A stretch of 64,000 nucleotides of DNA. It comes from Pezizomycotina sp. ARF18 (taxonomy: Eukaryota > Ascomycota). This document shows, piece after piece, positions 10,933 to 22,099 of the stretch. Numbering within the stretch: the first letter of the stretch is position 1; every line of letters begins with the position of its first letter. Where the stretch lies: contig AZLU01000001.1 of NCBI GenBank assembly GCA_002224055.1, positions 163,329 to 227,328 of the forward strand. Direction: 5' to 3'. The position numbers and the translations under genes were made by a program. Under the pieces are notes generated by a model, which was not told where the DNA came from, did no database searches, and saw only the letters and a list, made by a program, of their open reading frames with translations.

Positions 10933-11103
10933 GCGCCCCAATAGCTCCATCCTTTTAGAAAGCAACAAGAACTTTCATAAATATTATCCAACCTCCGATT
11001 TTCCAAGTCACCTATAGCCTTCCTTCTTACAGTTAGTCAATACTTATCTGAATTCACATTCATACCACACGATCACATCTTTCATATTCTATATCCATTC
11101 AGG

Positions 11104-11602
11104 ATGCCCACCAGCGGCCGACGACAGAGTCAAAATACTGAGAACCGGCGGCCAAGAGCCGAGCGAAGTCCGCGGCCAAGAGCGGAACATAGTCCGCGCC
11201 GGTCAAGCGACAGCGAGGAGACCCGCAGGCTCCTCGAAGAGGTCGAACCCTACCGTCTAAAGATCGAGGCAGCTGCCTCATCCACTGGCCAGGCGCCCCA
11301 GATGAGCCGCCCAGGATATCTGCTGTGATCGTAAGACAGCGCTGGTTTCTGTGGGCCTGGAAAAACAAACGGGACGAGTTGATACATACTTTGACACACT
11401 TTCGGTGTGCATCTCGAATGGATTTGACCAGATACTTCACGGCGATTACCGCATCGACTACGGCTATGCCGAGTTGTTGGAAGAGGGTCAGACATTTACA
11501 CTTCGACATAAGTTTCGGGGCTCGAGGAGGCTGCACATGTTCACTCGTACGCGAAACGAGGGTGTGCCGCTAACGAATTACCGTGCTGGTGGGCGCCGTT
11601 AA
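11104..11602 (+). CDS. LTRTRN-family small protein, copy D
   Basis: Starts MPTSGRRQSQNTENRR and contains an internal repeat (RPRAERSPR, RPRAEHSPR) at about 11150-11210. It then passes by one-base shifts into QRWFLWAWKNKRDEL (about 11337-11380), TYFDTLSVCISNGFDQIL, YGYAELLEEGQTFTLRHKF and SRRLHMFTRTRNEGVPL, ending at TAA 11600-11602. It is about 165 residues. There is no intron between the W-F-x-W block and the tail, unlike copy C. A TATA box and the copy C/D shared block lie upstream. The basic N-terminus with an RS-like repeat differs from other copies, so the N-terminal part diverges faster than the domain. Confidence 0.55.
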
Positions 11603-12913
11603 GCTTCCCAAAATGAAGCCAAACCGATATGTACCTAGCACATTTCCTCTTCCGTCTCGCAAAAGGTAGACAGCTTCGCTCTATGACTCTCTTAGTACAT
11701 TCAGGATTTAATCAATTAACAGGTGTTTGTCTGTAACCTGTGAAATTGCTTTGATTGTGATATAGAAGACGAGATGAAGTTTAAACGTAAATTCTACCTT
11801 AAAGGTTTTTATATGATTTTTTTTCGAGATGCGGTGTCATGATCGAGTGGTTCGGTCTTGAGAACACTCGCTATATCCTCATTAATGCCGTCTTAGGAAC
11901 GCTCACTTTAGGTCAACCTCCGATAAATCAAGCGCTACTCTAAATCGTTTCGGCGAACTGAAAGTGGTTGTCCATCATTTTCAAGGCCTTGTTCAGAGCC
12001 ATTTTAAACACTTAACCCGCCCCGCGAACCTAACGCTCATTCGCAAATAGATAAAAGCTGGAATGATGCCATAAAGTAACTTGATGTAACTTGAAACCCA
12101 TGTTTAGGAGCTATTGCCTCCAGGAATGTCTATCCAGCTGTATAGTTCAAGCCTTACTACTTCGCGCAGTATTGTCACACTGTAATGTTTCTGACTCAAA
12201 AAGCTCCTCACTAACCCAAAGCTTGTGATATGACAGGACTTGAATATAAACTCCCAATCAGTATATTTAGCTTCGGAGTCATTTATAATGCTCTTAAGTT
12301 TGAACGAATACGGAATGTCTTTTTGTTACGTGAGACAGTGTCTAACATAGGTAAAGTCATCCACGATAGGATCAGAGCGCAACGCATTTGTATGATGGCC
12401 GAAATGGCATGTTAGAGCTTTTATAACGATACTCTCAGTGATGATGCACGATCCGCTCAGTATCTATCGGACTCAAAACCGTAGTTAGAGGTCGTGGAAT
12501 TATTTTCCTTTAATCAATTTATCCAAAAAAAAAAAAAAATGGAAGAAAAAACTAGGTATCAATGGGCTCTATCCTATCAGAGAAGCCTTTTGTCACTGAA
12601 AGTACTTGTTACGAAGACACATTCAAAATTGTCAGAAATTGTATTGAGAGCGTAAATCAGGCATAAATCAGACGCTCCCGGCCTGAGCTTGCCCCGCGCG
12701 CTGCGGTTTGAACTTACAAATATTACGTTAACATTAAGGATTGAAATCCAAAGGCACTGAAATATATATATCGTACCTCGACGACTAACATTCTGAGTAT
12801 ACTAGTTTTATCAAAAGAACTGATCAGAAGGCACGCCCTACAAAGACAAATCCTTCGCATAAACCCCGTTTCTTCACATTTCTCTCCCCTCTAGTAGACC
12901 ACAAATCGAGAGC
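11603..12913. other. intergenic with a possible minus-strand remnant
   Basis: On the minus strand, MALNKALKMMDNHFQFAETI (about 11946-12005) and INEDIASVLKTEPLDHDTAS (about 11830-11895) are protein-like but in different frames, which suggests a decayed gene of unknown family. The plus-strand frame 12230-12415 has no recognisable content. An A tract lies at about 12525-12538. Confidence 0.3.
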
Positions 12914-13208
12914 ATGGCCGACAATATTCATTACACGCGAAAGGATTGTCGCGGAATAATTAAGCGCTCGATTTCCACGGTGGGGTTTACATCTTTCCAT
13001 GGCATGAGGACCGCGAGGGATTTAATAAAGCGCTAAGTCAGAGGATCGTAGAGAGAAGTTGGTTCACGTGGGTATTAGGTTATTTCAAAGGAAGCTTGAA
13101 GTGCTCTTCGTCTCAAAATTTGCTTTATTTGTACGCTTTATTCCATTGTTTCTGACAGCAATGGTTGAAACTTACGACGTGAACGATTTGTTCCGCACTC
13201 GCACCTAA
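12914..13208 (+). pseudogene. LTRTRN-family copy E, truncated
   Basis: Starts MADNIHYTRKDCRGIIKRS, then one base short in a T run leads to GFNKALSQRIVERSWFTWV (about 13020-13075), which aligns with the ERIVRGGWFLWA block of copy A. A GTGCTC donor near 13100 and an ACAG acceptor near 13159 could bound an intron. The next piece, MVETYDVNDLFRTRT, ends at 13208 where other copies continue, so the conserved tail is missing. It is a partial copy, probably inactive. Confidence 0.45.
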
Positions 13209-13573
13209 ATATAAATCCCTGTACATAACAGTATATCACATTAGAGCCTAGACACAGTATTCTGTCGAGGCTACATACTAGCATCGGAGGATTCACCCCC
13301 ATGTACAATTTAGGTATCGTAAGATTGAAAACCTGACACGAAAATTATGATAATCATATACATACCACCTCCATTTTACTCCCACCTGGTAGATAGCAGA
13401 TCTGCAGCCCATTACAGCATATTCCTCGGAGTATATTTCTTCCCAGAAAGATTTCCACTAATACTTAGATCTTCGAGTCCTGTTTCAGAAAGGACGCAAA
13501 CATGCTCAGCAGCCGCCAAAACGAACGCACTGAAAGTCCCCACGTAATGCACCTGGTGGTGCCATAGAGTCTA

Positions 13574-14926
13574 AAGTCAGTAGACAAAAGTCTTAGGACA
13601 CTTACTAATTAGGAAGCGAAACACCTTAATTCTATCAACCCTACGATATAGAAAATATCTAATTATATAGCTAAAGCTATAATGTAGCTATAAAATTAAA
13701 ATATAATATAATCTAGATATATATCTATAAATTTTATAAGTTAATACTTAGTATAGCCCCCCTTATTCTTTATATAGACGTTAACCCGTTTTAACTAGCT
13801 ATTATATAGCTTATTAACTACCTTAATATTAATAGCCTTTTACTCGCCTATACTACCTCTCATAGCTCGTCCTCTATATAAGATCGTTTAGAAGAATCTA
13901 AAGCCCTAAATTAATGGCGTAGGCGTATCTTAAGTATCGCCTATAAGCTTTTAATAAGATTAAGATCCGGGCTATTTATAACCTAATCTAACTTTAAAAT
14001 CTTATTATTATTAAACTACTTCTATACGTACTTCCGCGATAAATTAATATACTATCGTCTATAAATAATACCTTTGTATCGTCTACGCCTAGATCGTCGT
14101 AAAATAGAAAAAATTTTAGGTCTAATATCTTATTAATGTACTACTATATATTAAAACTAAGCTAATCGCTCTTACTTATATGTTTCTTAAGCGTACGCCG
14201 TCTATAGCGTACGATAGAGTCCTTTAGCTATACGTAATATATACCTATACTATAATTAATATTTTTAGTATTTTAAAGGCCGGCGTTAAGTATTTTTTAT
14301 TATATTTATCGTCGGTAGCGCGTTAACACATAATTTCCTAAGTTTAACGGCTAATATATATAGCTACCTCGTTGTTCTATATAATATTTCTAGTATCTAT
14401 TATATTATCGTTCTTATTATAAGTATAGGGTAAGCCGGGCGGCCTTCTTTTCTATATCTAGCTATAGCTTTTTAATAAATATCTATAAGTTAATACTATA
14501 CCTTTATAATATTTGGTTAATAATATACGAAGAGACCTTAAGATAGATACGGCGCGCTATTTAAACTAACGTATTAAATAGATAATCGTTGGTATATTAT
14601 ATAATACGATATACGTCGTATTTAGTAAATAGTTAAGGTCTACTGCTTATAAGAAGGACGTTAAATAGGCCGATATATATATAGTAGGAAATAACGCGCT
14701 AATATATATTACTTAAGTAACCGAGTATTCCTTAAATTTAGCGATAGGAGCATTCTCTAGCCGTATAATAAACAATCTCTATCTATTAGCTGATATCTAG
14801 CGTTTACCCGGTATTTTGTAAGGTTGTTATTGTTATAGATGTATTAGGATGAGACGCGTCCGGCATGAGATGTGGGGAATTCGCTTCTAAATTAGGCAAG
14901 TATCCCAAGACTTTTGTCCACTGACT
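13574..14926 (-). mobile_element. Tc1/mariner-like DNA transposon, heavily RIP-mutated
   Basis: The element is about 1.35 kb, bounded by inverted repeats of about 46 bases. Left end: AGTCAGTAGACAAAAGTCTT; the right end read inward gives AGTCAGTGGACAAAAGTCTT. Both continue with GGAYACTTRC and a TAATT-AAGCGAA segment. Mismatches between the ends are mostly A/G or C/T. Both ends abut TA (13572-13573 and 14927-14928), the target duplication of this superfamily. On the minus strand near 13930-13985 the decayed transposase reads INSPDLNLIKSL-x-AILKIR, matching the WPxxSPDLNPIExxWxxLKxR signature upstream of the third catalytic acid. The whole interior is TA-rich with many TAG/TAA stops, as RIP produces. 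It is inactive. The right end lies 12 bases before family copy F. Confidence 0.85.
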
Positions 14927-14937
14927 GTACTCATTAG

Positions 14938-15222
14938 GTGGCCCTGAACATTACAAATTCGAGTTGGTTCCGGTGGGTGTGGTCTGAGCACCGGGATGAG
15001 ATGGACCTGTTCTTTGACGGGGTTGCTCGCCCTAACCTGTCTTTGTGCAAGCCGCAAGCGGGGCTTTTGTGCGAGCTTAAGATCCTGATCAAGCAGAAAT
15101 GTCTCCGAGCTATCAAACCGTACTCCATTGAGAGAATCCTAGAGGCTCTTCAGGAGTATACGGAGCGGTATCCGTTCAAATATTCTGAAAAGAAGAGGCC
15201 GTTGAGTCGACTCTGCAACTAA
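14938..15222 (+). pseudogene. LTRTRN-family copy F, N-terminally truncated
   Basis: A single frame of 94 codons contains SSWFRWVWSEHRDEMDLFFD (about 14960-15020), matching the family block, and YSIERILEALQEYTERYPF with KKRPLSRLCN (about 15120-15222), matching the FTRRY...LTRTRN tail. The N-terminal third found in other copies is missing. A mariner element ends only 12 bases upstream, so the insertion or its aftermath probably removed it. The frame could be translated from the ATG at 14938, but no promoter is seen other than the transposon edge. Confidence 0.45.
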
Positions 15223-15574
15223 TACGTGGAAGGACAAGGGAGAGATGAAAACGTCAAGATCGAGTGGCGGATAACGAGCCATCCTGGTACATAGAGTCCA
15301 CATACGTAACGATGTAGTTAGTAGCATACTATTCATTTCGATTACTACTCCTGGTCTCAGTCTATTATGTTCAGTCTATTCTTTTATTTTTTTTTTTTTT
15401 TCTTTTTTAAAAACCAACGCAAAACACAAAACAGCTACAACAACATCGCAAGTATCGAAACAAACCAAAGCATCAGACACCTACTCGTTAAGGACATATC
15501 CGAGGCTTACTCTCTCTCTCTCGCCGCTGACGAAGAAGCATTACTCGCACACGCCGTCTCAAGATTTCTACAAC
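15223..15574. other. intergenic with T tract
   Basis: A T-rich tract lies at about 15380-15408. No gene is seen. The region probably holds the promoter of the next plus-strand gene. Confidence 0.3.
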
Positions 15575-17073
15575 CATGCCCCGCGCTCGAAAACCGCTTT
15601 TAACAAACCAACTCACGGCGGCTTCCGCTAGACCAACGCGAGTCATCAAACGGGCGGCAGCAACAATCCGTTCCGGTCGCGGCTATCCCACGCTCTCGCC
15701 GACCGAAGAAGAACAAACAGCCAAGCGCCTTCGGGAATGACGCTTCTCCGGCACCTCTGAAAAAACGCATTTCAAAGGCAAGAATTACAGAAAGAAATGG
15801 TTGACCTAGAGCGAAGGGAGCCGCTGGCGGGATGCGTTCGGCCGCTGCAACTAAACCTTGCTCGGAGAGCTCACGTAGCTTGCTACCTCGTAATGCGCGG
15901 CTTGCTCTGTTCCCGCCGGCGGCGACGAATCGTCAGTCAGCAGGGGCGACTACGCAGTCAATACCTTCACTTAGTGCTGCCGCCGAGATCCCTAAGAGAA
16001 AGGGGGAGCGCCCTCGGAAAGTTGGAGTAGTAGAGGTAACAGCCCAACAGGACCATATTTTTTCCAGGAAGTTTGCCGAGAATCCACTGACGATGTCATT
16101 CAAGGCACCAAAGTCCGGAGGTTCGGAACCGCAGCCGGCTATCACGCGGGACAAGTCTCCTGGATTTGCCGTTATACCTCCACTTGAATATAGTCTGGAG
16201 CGTCCATGGCCTTGCTCCAGTGAAGTGAAGCGAAAGCGAGACGAACCAGAGGACGGAACCGCCGCTGAGAGAGCCTGAGCATTCGTCTGGCATACGCTGA
16301 AACAACAATATTCAAACCAAACCCGTCCCGTTACCTTGAAGCGACTGAGGCTAAACATGCCGCGCCGTGAACCATCCCTTGGCCCAAGGTGACGAAGCCC
16401 ACATCGTCGCCTCCATTCACAGGGCCGCATCCGAGCAGCATCCGCACTCTCTACTGGATGCAGCGCCCCGACTTCTTCGAACTAATCCTCGGCCTCCGGA
16501 TCCCGAGCGAAATCACCAGGTTCTCGCACTAGGTCGCGGCGCCGTGGCGTCGCATAAGAAGAGATCAGCAAGGGGGATGCCTAACAGCTACAGTTTGAGC
16601 GATGGGGAAGCTGATTAGGCGCAGCTTCAGACAGCAGTGACTGCCGGTTCTCATAGATCGCGACCTGAATTACCTCGTCTGGATCCTAAGTGAAAGTCGC
16701 AATTCTAAGGACTCTTGTAATCACTCGATTCATGACGATTCACACTTATCACTTACTCAAAGCGCTTCTTCCCCCGACACCCGGCTCCATTCCAAGCTGC
16801 TAAAGCTGAAAACGAAACTCGATGGGAAATATATATCTGTAGTAGAAACTCGCCGCTACTCTTCGCGATCAATTGCCAGCCTTAAAAATTTTCTTTCTTC
16901 CAGAGGAGAACTTGACAAGAAACTCGAAGTGGAGGTTTCTATTTTGCGAGATGTTTTGGACAAATGGTGTGTTCAGAGGTATTTGGAGCGGGAGCAGAAG
17001 CTAGACAGGACCCCTTTTAAGCTGGCGGCTACTAAAGAGAGAATGATCGAAGGAACCTGCAGAATTGCGTGAA
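15575..17073 (+). CDS. hypothetical basic/coiled-coil protein, frame-disrupted
   Basis: Unrecognised. The N-terminus starts MPRARKPLLTNQLTAAS at 15575 and is rich in Arg, Lys, Ala and Thr, with LSPTEEEQTAKRLRE near 15700. One A too few near 15738 moves it into the frame of 15740-16278, which ends with IPKRKGERPRKVG (nuclear-signal-like), a KSGGSEPQPAITRDKSPGF segment and KRKRDEPEDGTAAER. The middle (16280-16640) is poorly resolved; LGRGAVASHKKRSARG and SYSLSDGEAD occur near 16530-16615. The last part (about 16640-17073) reads DTRLHSKLLKLKTKL and RGELDKKLEVEVSILRDVLD and looks like a coiled coil. A nuclear protein is a guess from its basic character. Confidence 0.4.
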
Positions 17074-17950
17074 AATTGACAAGCTCAAGCAAGACGTGGA
17101 GACTATGGCAGCGTTGGAGCCCTGATGTCTGATCGACTATTAACACTTTGACTACTTGTCTGATGATTGTTAATCACAGACTTCTATCAAACTTATCCTC
17201 ACTGGCGGCTTCTCACTTTCTTTCTTCCCTCTTCCTATCTCTTTCTTCTCTTTTCCCTTTTCCTTTTCACTGTCTCACGGATCCTCACAACTTTTTTATT
17301 TGCTTTTATTCGTTTCAATATACGATATTTAATTTTCTTTCCAGCCGAGTTTATCCCTGAGCATTAAATAGAACAAAAAGCCACTCTTTAGAAGCTAATG
17401 TGGTGCATGCCCTTGACATAATCGCCCACTCTTTACCAATGTAAGGTGTAGGTACTCCTATATCTATCTCTATCTTCAATTAGGATTTCTTTGTTTTACT
17501 TTCGATTTCCAATGCCAACCAGGCAAATATCCCGACGCTGCATGTTGTATGTCGGGCACCAATTAGGCGCTTCTATCACGGCCGATGCAGAAAATTCTCA
17601 GCCACGGGAATTATACCCGTGATAACGAATATGAAACAAAGACTACTGATCCAAACTGGCTTACTGGTGTTTGTTGGTTGAATCTCTAATCCGACGTGGT
17701 CGATAGAGGTCCTGAGCCAAGACGAAAGCAGTAATTTGTGATGATCGACCAAAAACACCGGCTTGTAGAGGACTTTCATATGAGTACTACGCAATGCCTT
17801 GCTATAAGTAGCGGCCCAGAAAGCCAGCTCCGTCTAGCAATTATTGCGAAGAAACATTTTATCTTTATTAATAAATTGTTACGCTAACAATCATCCTTTA
17901 AAGCAAAGCCAATTCAGCCGGCCCTCTTTCAATCCTGCACTGCTTACAGG
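17074..17950. other. intergenic
   Basis: Pyrimidine-rich at about 17210-17270. A minus-strand frame at 17576-17794 ends in a hydrophobic stretch (SLCFIFVITGIIPVAE), but it has no homology I can name and no support as a gene. Confidence 0.3.
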
Positions 17951-20338
17951 ATGGATTACCGCTCCAAAAAAGCCACGCCAGGGTCGAACTACCCTTGATT
18001 CTGGAGGTGGTAATCGCTGTAACGTTGCCCCGTCACCTCCGGTCGGGTCCTCCTTCTGGGGTGATATCGACAAGCCCCCACACAACCGCGGCCGGGGTGC
18101 GCTCGTTTCGTCTGGTCTCGACAGCGAGTATCACTCCCAGTATCAAATCGGAAGATGAAGGAGGCAGCCCCAGCCCCTCGTAGTCACTCGTGGGATCACC
18201 TCGCGTCGTGTCGGTGCGCGGGCGTGCCGCACGATCTACCAGCCGCACCGCCCGACGTAATCGAGACGACACGATTCAGGACACCGACGCCGGGGAAGGC
18301 TCCAGAACGCCCACAGATCGCGGCTCTCGTAGTACCGACGTATACGATTCAGACTTTACGAGCGACTACGTTCCATCAAAGGACGGCAGGAACACTAGAG
18401 AGCCTGAAGGAAGACGTACGACCAGCGAAACAGAAAGCGAGGAGGATACCTTGTGGGATGATAGCACGAGTAACGATAATAATACAGAGGACGACGACGA
18501 TAGTTTCGATGACACTATCATCGTTGCCGATGCCCCATCACAAAATCCTTACAAGATGAGGAAGAAAACACGGTCAGATGCGTGGCTTGTGTATGGTGGG
18601 CCTCGACAGAGCTGTACGTAGGGAGGTGTCCCTGGTGTGTCCCTTTAACATACAAGAAATCCAACGCTGATTGAATACTTTCCCAAGAGTTGTGATGGAA
18701 AGCAACCTTGTAACGAGTGCAGAATGGCCTGGGAAAGACCGGCCGGAGGTGGGAATGCATTTATGCCCCGGCTTCGTTCGACCCAGAGGAAGGATTCCTC
18801 CCATGTACCTTCGGATACGGGGATCACCATTCCGTTTTACACGATCGGGAGACTCGGAAGGAAAACAATCCGAATGCGAGCTGGACGCCTCGGATATTCC
18901 TCGTTATGGTTCCCCAAGCCCAGGGGTAACTTCCTCAGTGCCTCGGACTGACCCGCCACTAATGAAATTGTCCGGGAGGAAGTGACGCCGCGGGGATGCA
19001 TTGGAGGTTCGTCAGGTGCAAGTATGGGTTGCCGCGTTTGAGGGATATCCTTATCTATATTTTCGGTGAGTATCCCGCTTCCAAGTTCTATTGCAATCCT
19101 TTTTTTCGCTTTTTTTATCCGCTACTCCTTGATTTCAGATGGGCTTCTCTAACGTGCACGTTGCAGACTATAATCTGCAATGCGCTCGGTAGAGTTCTTG
19201 CAGGACACTAGGGAGGTAGACAAGTTCTTCAACAAAGAGCAACAAGTTAAACACGGATACCGTGTATATGCTCCACAGAAAATCGAGATGGGCATATTTC
19301 AATGCTGGACCGCCGTGAGGCATTGGCCCAGGGACAAGTTTCCTCTAGTATGCTTACTCCTTAAAGCGGGCGTAATCAAAATCCGCAAAGCCACCGAACC
19401 GGCTCCACCTGTCGAGGATCGCGAGTTTGACACTGCTTACTGGACGAAAACTCTGGACAGAACGCTCCGCGACGGAGACGATGGCTGGAGCGATGAACTG
19501 GGAAGGCCGACATTCCTGCATTTCAAGCAGACGTCCGGGCTTGGCAGGCCGCCACGCGGGATCAGAATCAACAGACTCCGCAGTCGCTGTCAAGCACGCC
19601 CATCCGAAAAGCGTCTTTGAGGGTTAGTTTATATATTCTGGCCCCTCACAATACATTACGTCGGAGGTTCCTTAGGCTAATCCTCTTTTTTCTTTTTTTT
19701 TTTCGTCTCTTTCCGTAAGGGGACCACCGCCCACGGGGCAACGGAAAAGCGCAATCTGCCGCATTCTCTCGAACGCGGACCTGAGAACGAGAGCCACTCG
19801 GACATCTCCGACACCCCAATTCGCTCTCAAAGAGAGCGTAAAAAGCAGCGTCGGAACGACCTTGCTTCGCCGACCTTGACGCCAATGGGAGTGGATACAT
19901 CAAGTTCACATGGATCAGACTTGCGCGGGACAATGCCGACTCCAGCAAGGTCCGCGCCTACAGTAACATATTTTCCGTCTCAGCAAGACCAGGCAACGTC
20001 CTCATCATCCGCTATGCCGCTCCGAAATAGCACCATCTACGGCTCCGTTCGCGAAATGAGGGACAACCTCCGGAAGAGGAAGAAACAGCTCCAAGCTATT
20101 GCAAAGCTCCAGAATGACAGCCTCGACGCAACCGTTTTGACGCAGTTGAGTGGTCTCAACTACCTTTGAACGACCCCAGTATCAAGAAGTTCGTTAAAGA
20201 TGAGGGCAAGATCGAGAAGATGAAGCTCGACGTTGATCTTAAAGGCACACTACTTGCGGATAACTTCGAGGTTTCTTGAATTTACAGATCGTTAAGGACT
20301 GGTTGAACAATGTGGAAAGGCCTGCACCAAGCAATTAA
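17951..20338 (+). CDS. long acidic then cysteine-rich hypothetical protein, frame-disrupted
   Basis: Unrecognised. It starts MDYRSKKATPGSNYP at 17951. A Ser/Arg-rich, then strongly acidic region follows (SETESEEDTLWDDSTSNDNN near 18430-18490, then DDDDSFDD). A cysteine block begins near 18567 with RVRCVACVWW and CPWC and continues with SCDGKQPCNECRMAW (about 18687-18729) and RWECIYAPASFDPEEGFLPC (about 18740-18800). The CxxC pairs suggest zinc binding, loosely like Zn2Cys6-type fungal factors but not matching their spacing. QVQVWVAAFEGYPYLYF (about 19017-19065) precedes a GTGAGT donor; the next exon carries VEFLQDTREVDKFFNKEQQV and WTAVRHWPRDKFPL. The C-terminus has a basic helix RDNLRKRKKQLQAIAKLQND and IEKMKLDVDLKGTLLADNFE, ending IVKDWLNNVERPAPSN. 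At least five one-base shifts occur. Confidence 0.45.
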
Positions 20339-20902
20339 GGGAGAGGATGTTGTTTGAGTCTATGTGCTGGCTGTAGTGGTTTGTATAACAGCAGTTCGCC
20401 CACCCTTATTATTAAAATCTCCCGTGATGATTCATATCATTACAAACGTCGTGAATTCACCAATTAAAGCTTTATTAAGGCTAGAGAACATACAACATAT
20501 CTTTCTCTCTATGGCGATGGAATTTTTTCTTTATTTTGTGTTTTAGAATTGGAAATCAATATTCATTTAAGTTACTTCAAGTCCATATGTACTACGATGC
20601 CAGAAGGATGTGTTTTAGCAAATACGGATAAATTTAATTCATGAAAATTATATAGATACTAATTTATTTTGACCTTAAGTATAATGAGTGGAGATCTTAA
20701 AAAGAATAATATTTTTATATCAACTATACGTATGCAATGTGCTTATCGCGTGAAAAATTAGCGCTCCTTTGCAACCTAGGGTACACGTATGTAAATCGAA
20801 AATAGAATACCAGCGCATGAGATTTGCTTTCCATTAGCTCTTAGCCCCGGAAAATATAATTTTAATACACGAAAACTTGATAAGTGGGTTAAACAGTCCC
20901 AG
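20339..20902. other. intergenic, AT-rich
   Basis: No gene or ordered repeat is seen. Confidence 0.3.
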
Positions 20903-21280
20903 TTATGGCCGTGTCGAGAGTTTGGTAGATTTTGTTTTGCAGTCGGGCAACCAACACAGGCCTACCAGCTCACATCCAACACTCAAATTACGGCCCTCTG
21001 CAGCAGCCCCAGTGCTGCTTACCGGGGGCGATAATTTGATGGCTAATGCGATTCCAACCACTGACCTGCTGAGAGCTACGAACGCTAAAATTGTCGTCCT
21101 TGCGTCAAGTAGTAGAAGGATGGAGGCTCGTTCCCCTGCGAAGCGCCCGGGTTTTTTTGCCGTGCTTGTTCGTTGGCCGTCGGCTCCGACGGTTTTCTGG
21201 TAGTCTGTAGCTTCCCAGTTCCCTTTAACGACCATCGGTCGCCCAGCTGGAGTGGTGTTACCTTCCATTGCCATGCTCAT
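20903..21280 (-). CDS. hypothetical protein of about 125 residues
   Basis: An unbroken minus-strand frame starting MSMAMEGNTTPAGRPMVVKG. The first half (NWEATDYQKTVGADGQR, TAKKPGRFAGERAS) is hydrophilic and protein-like. The second half is hydrophobic (LLLLDARTTILAFVALSRSV, VVGIALAIKL) and could include an intron read as coding or one membrane helix. The opposite strand is also open (20877-21203) but with poorer composition. No family is recognised. Confidence 0.35.
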   Translation of the reverse strand: MSMAMEGNTTPAGRPMVVKGNWEATDYQKTVGADGQRTSTAKKPGRFAGERASILLLLDARTTILAFVALSRSVVGIALAIKLSPPVSSTGAAAEGRNLSVGCELVGLCWLPDCKTKSTKLSTRP

Positions 21281-21977
21281 GGATCTACCTAATAAACAAT
21301 GTGGATTTCTCAGCCGTGTAGCCTCAAAGTCTCTAAATGGTGATACTAGTGTATTTTGGGTCCATCATTATAGGAAGTGTGAAGGTGAAAGGTTCATTCG
21401 AAGCTTCGCCGGTAGCCAGCTAACCAAACTCTTATAACGTTGCGTTTTCCATGAACTTTGACAAAGTTTTCAAGAGAGTTTGTCTTTGAAGTTACATTGA
21501 ATTAACAACTACCCCGTAACCCATATGGAGAGGTTTGGGAGTCGTGTTCTCGCCCTTATACTTTATACACAAGCGCGTGGACGCCTTCTTTATGGTTTCT
21601 TTTGAAATAGCGCATGCTAACTCCTTCAAGTTCCCGTTAGTATTCAAGAGAGGGAGGAGCACAGCCATGTATCTCAATTATAAATTTCAGGTTTATAATC
21701 ATATTTCATCCTCCAGTTCTATCAATAAACTTCACCCGAACTTGTGCAGTGGGGTGAACCTCCTATATCGTAACTTGATCGAGTAGAAGGCATCGCATGA
21801 TAGAAATGAAGACCAATTAAGCATGAATAGGAGAGCCTAAAGCCAACATTAATATTGTATCAATTTGCAGAAGATTTTGATCATGACATCGTGGACGTAC
21901 GTCAACAGTGATAGTAAGACAAATTCGGTTCGTTGGGAGACAGGATGGTGCTAGCTTCAGTGCGTATTTCCAGAGGT
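21281..21977. other. intergenic
   Basis: No supportable gene. Confidence 0.25.
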
Positions 21978-21980
21978 ATT

Positions 21981-22016
<36 letters not shown>

Positions 22017-22020
22017 TATT

Positions 22021-22056
<36 letters not shown>

Positions 22057-22083
22057 TTATTATTTATTTATTTATTTATTTAC
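21978..22083. repeat. ATTT/TTTA tetranucleotide microsatellite
   Basis: About 105 bases of nearly pure TTTA repeats, interrupted twice by TTATTATT. It lies directly past the stop codon of the minus-strand gene at 22100, so it would fall in that gene's 3' untranslated region. Confidence 0.9.
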
Positions 22084-22099
22084 AAGTAAAACGTGACTA

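Noticed and set aside
13574-14926. Reading the TA-rich block as a centromere-like or mitochondrial insert
   Set aside because: Inverted ends, TA duplication and the SPDLN transposase motif identify a mariner element instead.
15933-16430. 165-codon minus-strand frame
   Set aside because: Antisense to a plus-strand frame with better composition and flanking coding pieces; taken as a shadow.
17576-17794. 72-codon minus-strand frame with a hydrophobic C-terminus
   Set aside because: Too short and unrecognised; no start context or promoter.
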